A stretch of 64,000 nucleotides of DNA from Euclidia mi (GCA_944739405.2 OX123193.2:13814519-13878518); one strand, 5' to 3'; counted from the first letter of the stretch, positions 32,301-45,282 are shown. Translations and numbers: made by a program. Notes: a model not told the origin generated them from the letters alone.

Positions 32301-32537
32301 TTAAAGCGCCCCTAATGGAGAGAAGCGATCGATAGAGACCACTAGGGGGCGCATTTAGAAAATGTATGGAAATTGTTCCCGTCGTCTAGGCTATCGTCCA
32401 CCGTGACGATTGAGTGTAAACTGGTACTAGACCCTCAGATTTAGAAGACTAGCGTAATTAGCACCAACCTAAAATAAGGTAAAATGCGTACGGAACCCTC
32501 GGTGCGCGAGTCAGACTCGCACTTGCCCGATTTTTTT

Positions 32538-33099
32538 ATGTCGAGTGCCGTTATAGAATATTGCTAAAATAAGTATGAGAAAGTTTTTCTACTGTTGACC
32601 AACATGAATGACCTCCTTAACTTTAGCAGTAATCGCGAAAATATTTAAGTACATTCCTATCTACAAAACCGTTCTTGGAGTTATTCTTGTCTTCATACTG
32701 TAAGACTTTTCTTCTTGCAAAATTACAGTACTCTAAGTCCACAAAAAGTACCCTTTAGGTTTTTATTTACAAAATTCATAAGAATTAGTAAGAAATTATG
32801 TATAAATGGCCATATTTTTTTATTGCACTGTGAAAGATCCTTGGTTTTTCACGAAACTATGGCACTGTAAATTTAAGTAACTAATAACTCTCGAGCAACT
32901 TTTAAAATGACAGATGAATTCGTTATTCGACGTGACATCTTTAGTCTATCGCGAACAAATCGTAACGCGTATGCGTGACTTGACTTGTCCGTTTAAGCGA
33001 CAATTATACATATTATTATTAATGACAGACATTTTGTTTAATCTCAACTATATTTAATTGATCTCGCTTCACACAATAGCTCAATTTTATTTATTTACC
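32538..33099. other. No gene recognised
   Basis: AT-rich spacer between two inverted copies of the foldback family. Confidence 0.4.
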
Positions 33100-33700
33100 T
33101 TATTAGGATTGGTGCTAATTACGCTTGTCTTCTAAATCTGTATGAGCACCCATACAACTTAGAGGACTATCTTAAATGGTGTCTACTATGTATGTATGGG
33201 GACACCCTTAAATTTTCCACTTTTTTATTTTTTGTAATTTTTCCTTTATTTGTGCTAATTTCCTTTACTTTGGCCAAATTTCGTGAGTCTAGTTCAGCGG
33301 GAACTACCATATAGGTTTTCGACCCAAAACCTATAGAGTACTTACGGTTGACCTAGAATTGTAAATTTTGGTTAAAACCAAGGTCTTACAGCACAAGTAA
33401 AGGAAAAATTCCGAAAATTAAAAAAAAATGAAAATTAAGGTTAATTTTGGTACTTAAAAGTTTTCGCAAAAATCAAATTTTGACCATATCTTTTTATCCC
33501 CATGGGTTGACCCAGGATTTTGATTTTTCTACACCTAATAGGAACCATAAACTTCAGTATCTAGTATAAATTTCAATTTGCTAGGTCCACCCGTTCCTGA
33601 GGAAATCGGTGGTGGCACACGGACAGACAGACGGACAAGAAAGTGATCTTATAAGGGTTCCTTTTTTTACCTTATGAGGTACGGCACCCTAAAAACGCTT
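33100..33700 (-). mobile_element. Second, inverted copy of the foldback family
   Basis: TTAGGATTGGTGCTAATTAC at the left through CACGGACAGACAGACGGACA and AAGTGATCTTATAAGGGTTC at the right is the reverse complement of 31785-32480. The outermost terminus is missing. Confidence 0.8.
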
Positions 33701-34378
33701 CAAAATGCATAGTTTTAAAGATTTAAGCATACATAAGGACAGGCAGACTTGGTTTTATACTATGTAGTGATTATTAGAGTAGATCAAATTTTTTTTTGTC
33801 TGCATAAAAGTCACCATAACTATGTATTTTGCAAAATATATTGTATTCGCAAAGCTGCAGTGCTGTTCTCGGGGCCAAGATATGTGGTGTATCCTTAACT
33901 TGCTGGCAGTGGAGCACTTTATTCTAATGGTTCTTTATGGTTTTCGATACTCACCCTGTTTCAGCCTAGGCTGGCCTGATCTAGGACTTATCGACCTACA
34001 CTAGGCTATCGTCTTATGATTATCTCTTAAAAATGATTACCTACTCTTACCAAAACTATGTGTACCAGCTTAAGTTGGCTACAAAACCCCATGCGTTTAC
34101 AGTCTGATTGGATTGCCGAGGCCGTAACAAACCGAGGGATGTCAGGAAGAGAGCATGTTTGTTGAAATTGATCCATGTGGTGAGATAATGGCCGCTAGTA
34201 ATCGCATGGGTGAGCGTGAGTGGCGGCCTCTCTCCATCTCGTTAACTTGTCGGTTTTGACGCATCAGCCGGACTATTACCGTTCGTGATATCCGGATGGA
34301 CAAAATTATGTCAGCTTTATTGTCAAACGTTTATATATATTGAATAACTTTGTTAATGGCAGTTGGATTAACAGGCTA
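33701..34378. other. No gene recognised
   Basis: No ORF or repeat of note. Confidence 0.4.
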
Positions 34379-34506
34379 ACAGCCGGTCCCAATACCATAT
34401 CTATACCGATTTGGCTACTAGAGGTACAGTACGCTTCAAAATATGTCAAATATATATCTCTGGTAGTTAAATCCATGGATTGATAAAATATTGGGCCCGG
34501 CTGTTA
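34379..34506. mobile_element. Foldback MITE, ACAGCCGG family
   Basis: Ends ACAGCCGGTCCCAATA and (reverse complement) AACAGCCGGGCCCAATA. Interior CTACTAGAGGTAC / CTCTGGTAG is also inverted. Relatives at 53175 and 56566. Confidence 0.7.
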
Positions 34507-34559
34507 CCGAGCTTTACGATACTGGATGGCTCTGGTACTACATAATCAAGCGGTTATTA

Positions 34560-36285
34560 ATTTTTTATTTATTTATAAGGATCGCCAACAAATGATACAC
34601 AATTCTTACACAGTAAAAGATGTTAGGTACAATAATACATGCCTTGTGCTCATTCTGTTATAGGCAATCACAACTAACACAGGAAGTACTGGTACAATAA
34701 ACTTAAAAATAAACTATAATATATAAAATAATAAAAATATGAAAGTGAGAAAACGATATAAATAAGTGTTTAGAAAAATTGTTAACAGTGTAAAAATACA
34801 GGTTAATTAACTTGTATTTTTGAGATACTCTAATATAACTTTCTATTAATATAACTATAAATTTAGGCATAGTATCACAAAAAATTTCTAACTTAAGCAG
34901 ACGAGCGAGTTCGTTAAATAACTTCGTAAATCTAGTTATTGGCGAGTTAAGCCCCAGGTTGGTCTTACATCTAGGTATATTGAACAGTTTGAAGACATTT
35001 GAGCGCGGCAACCTACTAGGAGCTGAGATATGGATCTTAGACAATAATTCAGGACAGTCAACGTTATTAATAAAATTATTATATTATATAAGAATGATAA
35101 GTCAAGGAGCTTACGCCTATGGTTTAGTTGGATTAAATTGAAATGTTTAAGTCGGGTGTTGTACGAATGTAGAGATCTGTGTAGTTTTGTTTTATACGTA
35201 AGATGGCTAAGAAATCGTCTTTGAACACGTTTGAGTTTTTGGTCGGTTTTTGTAAACTTGGTAATGCGGAGACCAAGCTTGAGAGCAATACTCTAATATA
35301 CTTCGTACTAATGAGTTGAACAAGAGAATTTTAGTTTTGGGAAGTTTAAATCCTTAGGTATTTCTGATTATGAATCTGCACATTTTGGAGGGCATTCAGT
35401 ATTATTTTATCTAAGTGCGCACTAAATGTTAACTTATTGTCTATTATGACGCCTAAATCACGCACACACTCAACTTGTTCAAGAGGTTGGCTGTGTATAT
35501 TGTATGATGTTTGAATTTTATTATATTTTCTGCTAAAGGATATGTAATTACATTTAACTACATTTAAGATCATTTTATTTTGATCACACCATTAAACCAA
35601 ACGGTTTATATCATCTTGCACAAGCAGAAAGAATATCATCTGCGCTTTTGATAGGCTTTAAAATTTTGAGGTCATGAGCAAACAGGTAAGTTGTATGGTG
35701 AAAACTTTTGGTAATAGAATTGATAAGAATTAGGAACAGAAGAGGCCCCAGATGTGATCCCTGTAGGACGCAAGAAGTAACAGCAAATTTATGGGACTGC
35801 GCGCCATTCACTACTACGTAAAATTTACGATTGGAAAGATACGATTCAAACCAGCTCAAAATAGGCCACTCCGGCTTCAGCAAGCTTCGACAATAGTGTT
35901 ACGTGATCCACTTTGTTTTTGACACTTTGACTTTGCTAAAGTCCGTGTATATAGCATCCACCTGAGTGTCTTGGTCTAGATAACAAGATATAGTGTCTAT
36001 AAAAGCTACGAGATTAGTGGTTGTAGATCTCTTTTGAATAAAGCCATGTTGTTGTTCAATAAGCTGACTTTTCGTCAAACTGCTTAGGTGGGAATAAACT
36101 AAAGCTTCAAATATTTTTGGTAATATAGATATAATAGATATAGGTCTATAGTTTTTAACAGTAGTTTTAGGGCCATCTTTGTAAACAGGGACTATTTTGG
36201 CAGTTTTCCAATAGTTAGGAAATTGACCTGAGAATAGGGATTTGTTAAATATTAAAGATAATGGTTTGGATTTGTAGGATCAATG
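34560..36285 (-). pseudogene. Jockey-like LINE reverse transcriptase, degenerate
   Basis: The minus strand, read right to left with several frame changes, gives successive reverse-transcriptase blocks: KDGPKTTVKNYRPISIIS (motif 1/2), IEQQHGFIQKRST (motif 2a), then LSWFESYLSNRKFYVVVNG and VLQGSHLGPLLFLILIN (motif 4), FAHDLKI in place of the catalytic F-A-D-D (motif 5), and KCNYISFSRKYNKIQTSY then VRDLGVIIDNKLTFSAHLD (motif 7). A C-terminal IPRCKTNLGLNSP follows. A LINE polymerase copies element RNA at the target site. Here the FAHD replacement and breaks make it inactive. The 3' end lies near 34560. The 5' endonuclease half is absent. Confidence 0.85.
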
Positions 36286-36334
36286 AATGGTAATACCGAC
36301 CAATATGAGGCAAATTTGTGCAGTATATATGAGC

Positions 36335-36655
36335 TGTGATAGCCGTGTGGAAAAAGTGATAGACTGTTACGCAGAGGGTCTCGGATTTAAAACCATGACA
36401 CGCACCAATGACTTTTCGAATAGAAGTTAAATGCGTATTAAATTGTTAATTATCGCTCGCTTATCGGTGAAGGAACACATCGTGAGGAAACTTGCATGTC
36501 TGAGAGTTCTCCATAATGTTCTCAAAAGTCATGTGAAGTCTGCCAACCCGCACTTGGCCAGCGTGGTGGACTATGACCATACCCTTCTCATGGTGAGAAG
36601 AGGCCCGTGCCCAGCAGTGGGACAGTATAAAGGGCTGATGATGAGGAGGCAAATA
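36335..36655 (+). mobile_element. tRNA-derived SINE (25035 family)
   Basis: Degraded head (GATAGCCGTGTGGAAAAAGT, CAGAGGGTCTCGG), intact body (CACTTGGCCAGCGTGGTGGA, GAGGCCCGTGCCCAGCAGTG) and end AAAGGGCTGATGATGAGG. Confidence 0.8.
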
Positions 36656-38942
36656 TTGTGTAGTGGTATGCACTAATGTGCATCTGGGAGTGTGAATGAA
36701 TGATTGCATGTTCTATGTTACATATTATGGCGCTGATACACTTGAGCATTCACCTGTAATGAGCGTTCTCGCGAATTTTACAAAACAAATGAGTGTGTTT
36801 TAGCGAGCATTCTTACGAACATTCGGCCGAGACTTAGAATATAGATAATACATAGAATTCGCGCTACAATGGCGGTTAAACCCAATATATTTACTTCACT
36901 TTGAATCATGATTTTAATCTAGGGAAGAATCTTCGTAGTTTGTCACTAATTTTAACTTAACTAGTGATGGGCTTACTCAGAATAAATATAGATAAAATAT
37001 CGATAATGTTTACAATAGATCATTAGATTTGGTTTACTCAGAATTACTTTCAATAGAATGTTGATAAACTCTCGATATCGATAAATAAATTTGAACGTAG
37101 GAACAGACACTTGTGTGATTTATTAAACCTGTTCAAATTAAAATCTGCATTTTACTATTTAGAAACGTCATTTGTCTATGTATCTTACTCTTACATCTTA
37201 CTCCAGAAATAATTCATAAGTGAAACTGAACTAAACATATTGGGTAAAACTGCTGTGAGATTTCCATATTTTTCTATATTCTACGGACTATTTGAATTTA
37301 GAGTGTTTGCTAGAATGAACGTGAAAATGTTCGGTTCGACAAAACAAAAAACGGCGAATACTCGCTGTTCTGTTACAAGTGAATGCTCAGGTGTATCAAC
37401 CCCATTAGAACAGTTCCTTGCTCCACAGCTTTGGCACTTTAGTACAACAAGCTAACACAATTTTATTAAGATATTATTAGATGAATCAAGTCAATCTTTT
37501 GTATATTGTTACAATGATTACTTTATTAGTTTTGGTACCGAATGGCGCTTGTCGCGATGGTAGGTGCTAGAATGCAAACGGACTGGTTTCGCACGAAAAC
37601 AGCTGAATTTTTGCTTGACGCACGGAGGGATATGATTTTTCATTGTAAAGCAATCGTGTTAATGCAATGCGGCGATTATGAGTCGAGTACTTTTGTATAA
37701 AAATGCTTGTGAACTACGACATAAGAACGATTGTCCCGCGGCAACAGTTTGTCACCAAGCGCCTAATTTGAACGCGTCATTAATTAAGTAGTCAACACAT
37801 TCTCGATAATTAAGCGGTTTGCCGAACCAACAAATATACTACATACCTTCTTGTCAAAATCATTTCAGAGATTGTATGAATTTTAGTATAATGTATTCTC
37901 TAAGATATATACGGCAAGTTTCTGTAAGATGACGTAACAGCCAAGTTACGAATACCGTTCATTTAAATTATTATGAATAATACAGAGTGTAGCAGAAATA
38001 AGATCGAATTTAATGTATCAAGTATAATTCTATACGGCAGCTTGCGGTTCTGTTTTCTCTTGCAGAAGAGCAAAACCACCCATATGAAGCTTAAAGCTAC
38101 GTGATGTGGGAGTAAAGGGATTCGTGTACATTGTTTACCTAAAATTGAAAATGCGCCATAAATATCATTTCAGATGCACTTTAAGGCCAGTAGCACAATT
38201 TTTTGCCCACGGTTAGTTAACATACTGTGTATTGGAAAAAAATACTGTCTACGACACATTGTCGTAGACAGGTTACTAATAGTAACACTTATTCACATCA
38301 CTACAATCGTGTCACAACACTACGGCGCCTGCGCACGGGAGCGCGCGCCGTCAACTATCAGCGATCAGAAGCCCAACGAACACACGTTTAAATCTCTTTC
38401 GCTTGCGCTGAATTGTCGGGCATTTACTTTTGTATAGAACCAGTTTTACTATGAAATACAGTTTACAGTCCACTGCCTAACACCTTTTATTTATAACTGG
38501 CTTCGACAGTATATACCTAATTACGTACCTATATTGCATTTCTTATGTCCAAGAGTTTTCTTTCTTCTAACATATTTGTCTGTACCCGTAGTACATAATT
38601 AAAGAGTATATTTGCTAGCATGCCAGCATATACAACATTCAGTGGAGTTGATTGTTCCGGACCAACACTGTTTCTAGTTAATTACCTACTTAAGTGAGAG
38701 GAGAAAACGAACGGACACGAGATTTGCCTGCCCTAGTCGATTATGTACATGCATTAAGGTTACTAGTGTACAAGCAGGCGTAATGAGCTAGTTTTGTTTT
38801 TCATTTGGAAAAAGGTGAAAAGGTAACACACTGTATTTATTTGAAGTAAAACTAACAAACGCGGACGGTGCCAGGTTCAAACCCGTGGCGCGCACTACGT
38901 TTCAAAATTACGTGCTATTTAAATCTGTATCTGTATGCACAG
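36656..38942. other. No gene recognised; one hairpin
   Basis: About 2.3 kb of AT-rich DNA. Perfect hairpin at 38245-38271 (CTGTCTACGACA, CAT, reverse complement). Confidence 0.4.
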
Positions 38943-39153
38943 TTCTTGCGTTACTGACTGACTGACAGGCAAAGCACAGCCAAAACTATTGGGTGCAGGA
39001 AGCTGAAATTTGGCATGTATGTTCCTTGGGGGTCCCCAAGGAATATGTATGTAAAGGTGCATTAAGGAAGTATTTTTCGTAATTACCACGTGATCGGAAA
39101 GTCACTGTAACATGAAAAAACAGTGTGGGCAAAGCTGCTGACATCCTCTAGTT
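38943..39153 (+). mobile_element. Helitron-like non-autonomous element
   Basis: TGCGTTACTGACTGACTGAC, AGGAAGCTGAAATTTGGCAT and end CATCCTCTAGTT, as at 29652. It contains a small inverted duplication, TTCCTTGGGG/GT/CCCCAAGGAA. Confidence 0.65.
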
Positions 39154-40315
39154 GTTAGTAATCGTTTATCCCGTGCTTCAGATAGCACGTTCAGCTGTCA
39201 GTCCCAGCTGTCACGAAGATCATTTACATGAATTACGGGGAATAATCACCCTTGAATATATTGACACAAGTGAAGCTATGTAATATTTATATCCCTTTGG
39301 GTTGCGGTGGTCAGTAGGTGTGTGGAAAAGATTTATAAGTGATGATTCTGCACCAATTATGGCATCGCAACCCTTTTTTTTACTTTTCTACTATTATTTT
39401 GGCGCCACATGACTATCTTTCTACTATTAAAATGCAACATTCTGTTAGTAAGGATGGATTGTTACTCTTTCACGCAATAACTACTGTAAATATTTTAAAG
39501 TATAAAGTTCACTCTAAACTTTTTACCAGCACCTTATACCATACTTGTATTTACCTTATCACAAACTTCATCAAGAACCATAAATCCAAGCTAACTCTCA
39601 CTAAACAGAGTCAAGCAAGCATACAGCGGTAAGCTAATACGGTATTCACTTAAGCTTATCTGTTTAATTACTGGTAAAACACCAAGTGTCGGGTATAACT
39701 GCGTCACTGGTTCTGAGGAGCTTGGTCTCTGCTAACATGCTATTAGCCAGCAGCCACAAACACTAATGTCTTATCAACCTAGTGTGTGCCGTAATTTATA
39801 CCCGACTGCACAGAATTTCATTAGAGGTTCCTTGCGTTGCATGTATTAGACTGGAATTTATATCGAGACGTGCCGTGCGATGGAGTGCGATTTAGATTAT
39901 CGTGGCGTTTAGAGTGACGTGGCTTGTATGAAGTTCACATAGAGTGTAATGAGAATAAATATCGCCTACGACATTTTTGTCAAGGACGAAAGATTCGGTA
40001 TTATGGGGACAGTAGAGAAGATATACATCCAGCGACTATTTTTTAACTGTCACGACATGGTAAAAACAAATATAGTTAATCACTGTTGAAAGTTTTGTAG
40101 CAGTCTAATTGTAAGATACAACCAGACACGTACGTAAAAAGAAGAATGGGTATTTTGTCGTAACTGCGAAAGGTAGATTTTTCTTACAGCGCCCGGAACT
40201 AGCATATATCGCTAGATAATAACAGTTTTAAATAGTAGTTTGTGGTTGTCATGTACATATTAAACCTCGTCAGTTTAGATTGCTTGAATACTTTGAATTG
40301 TGAGCACCATCCCAT
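39154..40315. other. No gene recognised
   Basis: AT-rich. A 97-codon open stretch at 39339-39632 has no recognisable domain. Confidence 0.35.
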
Positions 40316-40319
40316 TTAA

Positions 40320-40930
40320 CACGTTGACTGCCACGTCAGGCACCGGTGCTTGACAGACATGGTATCTGTTAGGGCCGTGTCAGTCACAAGTGCCTGACGC
40401 AAACGTATGTAATTCAAATTATCTCAGGGAGCCGTCAGGCGCGTTTTGGGTGTTTTTCTCTGGTGAAATGGACTGACAAGGCCCCTAAGAAACTATGTTC
40501 ATCTTGGCCCAACATTTCCTACATATGGGACTGATTTTTAAGTTAGTACATGTTTTACGCAAAAAATACAACACAATGAATTTCTAAGTATTTTTATTAT
40601 TTGAAAAAAAGCTTAGAAAATTATAAAAATAGTACGTTTAGAATAAAATAGAAACAAAAAAAAATGTAATTTTTTTTTGTGTTCTTCGATGTACGATGCC
40701 TGACAAAATGCCTAAAAAAATGCCTGACATGGCGCAATGGCTATATTTTCTCCCGATTGGGCTTCGTCAGTCACATATACGTGACAATATTTTTTGTTGT
40801 CCTATTTTATGTTATAATTATCGAAAAAAGAAAAAAAAATATTCATTTCATGTAATTTATGTCGATATAACACCAAAAAACAGAAAAAAGAAATTGCCGT
40901 CTTTAAAATTATGCTATGGCAGTTAACGTG
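40320..40930. mobile_element. 611-bp piggyBac-type MITE
   Basis: Inverted ends CACGTTGACTGCCA and CACGTTAACTGCCA, flanked by TTAA at 40316-40319 and 40931-40934. The end motif resembles that of element P (CACGTT-nnCTGC), suggesting the same transposase group. No transposase. Confidence 0.85.
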
Positions 40931-40934
40931 TTAA

Positions 40935-43157
40935 TAATTCTGAGAAAAGTACTCAAAGGATTGGTTTGAACAAGAATTATTCTTGAGATGACTTAAATAA
41001 AGCTGGTGATAAGTGGGTGTAATAAATACCATTTCATTTATCCTATTTCAAATAAATAGTTGTGTGTCTATGTAACAAAGATAATGCATGTTAGGCCCTC
41101 TCCGCAATGTCCGCCTTCAAATATTTCAGAGTGACACATACTTTTCTAATAGAAATTCTTTTAAGACGAAGGGTCCGGTTTGGAAGGCATTCTACGATCC
41201 AATAGATAGTGACCGTGATCCAATAGATATATCGGAACGTAGGATGCGGGTGGGCTTACACGCAGAATAATGCTGCAGGGACATATTACGTTTTAGCTAT
41301 AACCATTTTGGAAATGTCCTTTTTATCTGGTTAAATGTGTTTGATATTGTTTTGGAAGACGCAAGCTGTTGTAAAAGTAAAATCAAACCGTCAAACATGA
41401 CGGTTTGCTTTGTGTGTTTTAACACTTACCTAAAGTTGGTGCCACGAGAAGATAGAGTTTTTGTAAACACACATTCTGGGCTTCACAAACTTTTATCAAA
41501 CAGTTGTGTTTTAGATTTTATACTTTTTTAACAGTCTTTTTTTTTCAATGTGTAATTATGCCACTATGTTTTTAAATTTATATTGTTAAATTTTACTAAA
41601 ATAAAAATATTTGATTTGTGTTTGAATGGTCGAATGTTCATATATTTGCCGATTTTTTGTCGTTTTAAACGTAATTTATTCTGTAAATTAAGGAAAAATA
41701 GAGTTCCATGTATAATAATGATAGAGTACATACATTTTACTCTATTACTGACATATTTTTTTAAAAATCATAGACAATAAATCATTTGTTCTAAGTAGCC
41801 TACCTATCCTAAAATATTAAATTATTGACCAGGAATGAATAATATTACAGATAACTAGCAAGCACCTTGCATAAAAATTTCTAGGCATGGAGATTTTACG
41901 TTGTCTGTGAATGAAATCGTCAGAATGAACTTAAAAAAAATCCATTAAAAGTTACGGTAGTCTGAAAACGCAATTTCTTTTTTAGGTATAAATAATTTTC
42001 TGCGCGACTAATAGTTTGCCATCTGCTATTCTGCACCCGCTTTTTCAAGATGCCGGCAGCGGGAAGAGCGTTGTGATCCTATAAACTTGTATTTAACTTT
42101 ACATTTACCCCTTCTTGATAACTAAAAAAAAAAATAATGTTGGCCTCTGATAAATGCATGTTAAGCCCAAGAATGTAACATTTCAATGAACTAACGCCAA
42201 ATGTTGACATTCTAGGCGTCAGTACCTCAAAACATTAGAAGATCTTGTTGACAGCGCATAATTTCGATAAAAAGTCGATCCATCGACATATTAGTTTCCA
42301 ATGACACGAATCTATGTACCGATGCGCTCATTGGATTTGACATTATTTGTTTTTGACAGAACTATCGCCAAGTCACTTAGTAGAAATTCTTTATTTACAA
42401 AAAGACTATGTTCTCGTGGCACGGACTATAGATATGTAACCGTATAGACGTTTCATGTGATCTATTAAATAAAGATCACGCAAGCTATAGATTACATTGT
42501 CACTTTAAGTTCCTTTCACATTCAAAAAGGATATTTCATCGATACAATGTGCTGACACTTTTTTAATTTGGCGTTGTTTTCGATAAGTACCTAGTCCTAA
42601 AGATAACTTAGTACATAGGTACTATATAAAAATATGCTTTTACATTCACGATATTCTTGTAAAGCGTTGATATAAATATAACGTAGTGCTGACACATGGT
42701 ATACGTATAATCGACGATTGCTCCGCAAATGGTGCGGCAACGACTCGAGTAGGGTTGCCTCGTAAAAGATATTTATTACCCCATAGATATGCAGACATTT
42801 ATAATGTACAAAGAATTGTATTGTGTAATGTAGCAATAATTTATTTTACTTACCCATTGTTGTACGCAAGTATGAGTGAGTGTGTGATAAACGAGACAAA
42901 GCGACAACGCGACGAAGTGCGATGACTTTTGAAGTCATTACAAAAATATCAAATAGGTAGTAGGTAGCGCTTACTTGTCTTGCTTTGCCATATGGAACAT
43001 GATATGGAATAGTAAGACAGTTTGTTTGCGTTATATTAGAACTCGAGATGTTGCTTTTCCTCTTCTTTACTCATAATAATATGACAGAGATTTTATTTTA
43101 GATCTTTATATTGCACAAATAACTATACTACTACTTAACGTCTCGGCATATTGTTGG
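40935..43157. other. No gene recognised
   Basis: About 2.2 kb of AT-rich DNA with short ORFs of no recognised family. Small hairpin CAAACCGTCA/AACA/TGACGGTTTG near 41386-41409. Confidence 0.4.
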
Positions 43158-43187
43158 TTTCCGTTACTGATTGACTGACAGACAACA
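43158..43187 (+). mobile_element. Helitron-like element, left part
   Basis: TCCGTTACTGATTGACTGAC. Interrupted by a SINE; the rest follows at 43565-43728. Confidence 0.5.
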
Positions 43188-43564
43188 TCATCGTCCATCC
43201 ATCATCCAAGACTTACATGTCTAGAAGCCCGGGGTTCGCCTATTGTTCTAACCATCAGTGACAAAATATCAGCTTTGCCACAAAGCGACTGCCGTTTGAC
43301 CTACGCAACCCAAAGGTATAGCGATATTCCATGGTTTAGACCAGTATCAGTTTATTTGAAGGTACTGACTCTGTAACGACTGCCAAAGATGTTCATGACA
43401 GCCATGATCATCGGTTTTAAAGTGCTCTCAGAGGCACGAGGCAAGCGATAATTAACAATTTTATAACTTCGAAAAGTCAGTGGTGCACGCCGTGGATTCA
43501 TATTCGATATCCTTTGCATGGCAGTCCGTTGGTATCTCCACTAGGCTATCGCTGCCTCTAAAAT
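43188..43564 (-). mobile_element. SINE inserted in a Helitron-like element
   Basis: Left CATCATCGTCCATCC, body AGCGACTGCCGTTTGACC, right CTCCACTAGGCTATCGCTGC (reversed A box). GATTGACTGACAGACAAC to the left and GATTGACAGACAAC to the right look like its target duplication. Same family as 52160-52455. Confidence 0.65.
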
Positions 43565-43728
43565 TTGATGGATTGACAGACAACGTAGAGCTTAAACTAC
43601 TGGACGTAAAAAGGAGTGTATGTGTTCACTAAGAAGGCATTTCCCGAAATGCCCATATCATCGGGCAGAAAAGGTTAAATTAAAAAAGATGGTTCGGATA
43701 CAGTTGCGGACCTCTTCCTGTAGTCGAT
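43565..43728 (+). mobile_element. Helitron-like element, right part
   Basis: GATTGACAGACAACGTAG, then GAAGGCATTTCCCGAAATGC and the end GACCTCTTCCTGTAGTC. Confidence 0.5.
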
Positions 43729-43776
43729 AATATAATTTTGTGATATTGAAATAATGGTGGTAACAGTATTAGTCCG

Positions 43777-44256
43777 GTCAATTTAGACATAAAAATAGTG
43801 GTCAAATAACAAAAATTGCCGGAGAGCCAAATATTGGTGGAAAGCTAGGGTTTACCATTACAAATAAAGTCTTAAAAGTCCCCATCGATCCTTTGTGTAC
43901 TACAAAAGTTATTCGGGGTCAAACGTCAAAATTTGAGGTCATTTGGATTTTTCTCGAAAACGTTAAGTTTAATCAAAATAAAATCTAACCAAAGTTGTAG
44001 ATCTTAAAATTCTCTACAAAAATGGTGTAATGATTTTTTCCTAAGAATTACCATTCCTGAGATATCGCGATTCTAAGAGTCACATCATACATGATATGCA
44101 CACATTTTCACGCAACCTGTGAGGTAGTGTAATCGGCGCGTTTTTTTTACCGTGGTTTCCCCTGTAGGCCCACTCCATTAACTGTCATGACAATTTTAGA
44201 ATAATTCAAGGGAACTATACCCGTCAAGTTCTAGATATTACCTTATTAAGCTTGGA
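43777..44256 (+). repeat. Element E, left TIR, outer part
   Basis: GTCAATTTAGACAT to TCTAGATATTACCTTATTA. It pairs with 46258-46720 inverted. Confidence 0.85.
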
Positions 44257-45282
44257 GTCCAGACGCAAACTGCTCATGTTTATGATGTTGCATGGCATTT
44301 GTAACAATAAATTTGATTCATACAAAATAATATAGCGGGTCTTAATCGCGTTAACTTAACTTATTTAAGGTATAAATACCTATTTGTTTCCGACGTTTCG
44401 CTCGTCTTGCACCGAGCTTGGTCGCGGAGAGACTGATGAGAGCTCAGCGCCGTCTTGTGGAAGTGCGGGTTTCGGCACCTACCTTCACTTGGTCTTTATT
44501 TAAGTTCGCAATGTCGGTACTCCGACACACTACACTAATGACGTCTACACACTATTGAGATTTATCACTGCGGCGGTGTTTACATTTGCTGATGACTGGA
44601 TTCCAAGTAGCCGATAATCTATATCCATCCTCCCGGTTGAAATTGTTATATTTCTTGATTTCTACCGCTTCACGTACTATCCTGGAGTAATAGTGACGAT
44701 CGGTGGATAAGACTTGTGATTTTTATACCTTAAATAAGTTAAGTTAACGCGATTAAGACGCGCTAAATTATTTTGTATGATGTATACAAATCGCGAAAGT
44801 TTAAAATCGATTAATAAATTTGAATGTAGTGGTATTACGAATCAGCTACGTTATATGGTCCCTAGAACTGTATTACAGCGGGAGGTGCGCGTGCCTCGGC
44901 TGTTCCACACTGAAAAATGCAGAACAAACGCCGGTGCACGGGCAACTCTCCGCTGTCTCCTAGAAATGTATAACACACACTTATCTGACATCGACATTTT
45001 TGCACTCTCACACTTAAAATTTAAAAGAGTGGCGGTTGAAGTCCTAAAACCCTTGTCCTAGTATTTCCACATTCGTTTTTTCCATTTCCTTTATTATGTT
45101 TAGTTTTTGTCAATATGACACTTTGGCTCAACTTCGCATGACCTTTGAATACTCAAAATTTATTTAATATTATTCTGAGGACATAGGTGTGGGTTATACA
45201 TTAAGTAACATGAAAATACCTACTGTCAACTTACCATGCATTGTAATGTATAACTGTTATATGTCCCAATAAATAAATAAAT
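44257..45282 (+). pseudogene. LINE polymerase C-terminus inserted in the E left TIR
   Basis: The plus strand reads LESRRKLLMFMMLHGICNNKFD, is broken by the Penelope-like insertion (44317-44812), and resumes INKFECSGITNQLRYMVP ... FHTEKCRTNAGARATL ... LSHLKFKRVAVEVL to a stop at 45061. This is the C-terminal region of a Jockey/R1-like LINE polymerase. The 3' end is AATAAATAAATAAA at about 45270-45283. E sequence continues on both sides (ACCTTATTA left, TTGATATTGA right). It is 5'-truncated, without catalytic motifs. Confidence 0.7.
44317..44812 (-). mobile_element. Penelope-like element fragment with inverted terminal repeats
   Basis: Flanked by an exact 11-bp duplication, AATAAATTTGA, at 44306-44316 and 44813-44823. 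Roughly 60-bp inverted repeats (TAGCGGGTCTTAATCGCG, TTAACTTAACTTATTTAAGG) frame it. On the minus strand, about 44550-44705, the frame reads HYYSRIVREAVEIKKYN then NFNREDGYRLSATWNPVI, which is the end of the Penelope GIY-YIG endonuclease region (family knowledge). GACGTTTCGCTCGTCTTGCA at 44391 is typical of Penelope termini. Reverse transcriptase is absent, so this is a truncated copy. Confidence 0.75.

Larger units (their letters stand above)
31690..32537 (+). mobile_element. Foldback/TIR element, ATCGGGCAAGTGCGAGTC family
   Basis: Both ends carry GACTCGCACTTGCCCGAT-type termini with GGTTCCGTAC just inside. A tetranucleotide run and an internal inverted repeat are described separately. No protein. 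Very common in Lepidoptera (from memory). Confidence 0.75.

Noticed and set aside
36431..36709. Overlapping ORFs of about 80 codons on both strands
   Set aside because: Both are translations of the SINE at 36335-36655.
40696..40926. 76-codon lysine-rich ORF
   Set aside because: It lies inside the 611-bp piggyBac-type MITE and reflects A-rich sequence.
42686..42925. 79-codon ORF on the plus strand with overlapping ORF on the other strand
   Set aside because: No recognised domain and no supporting context.
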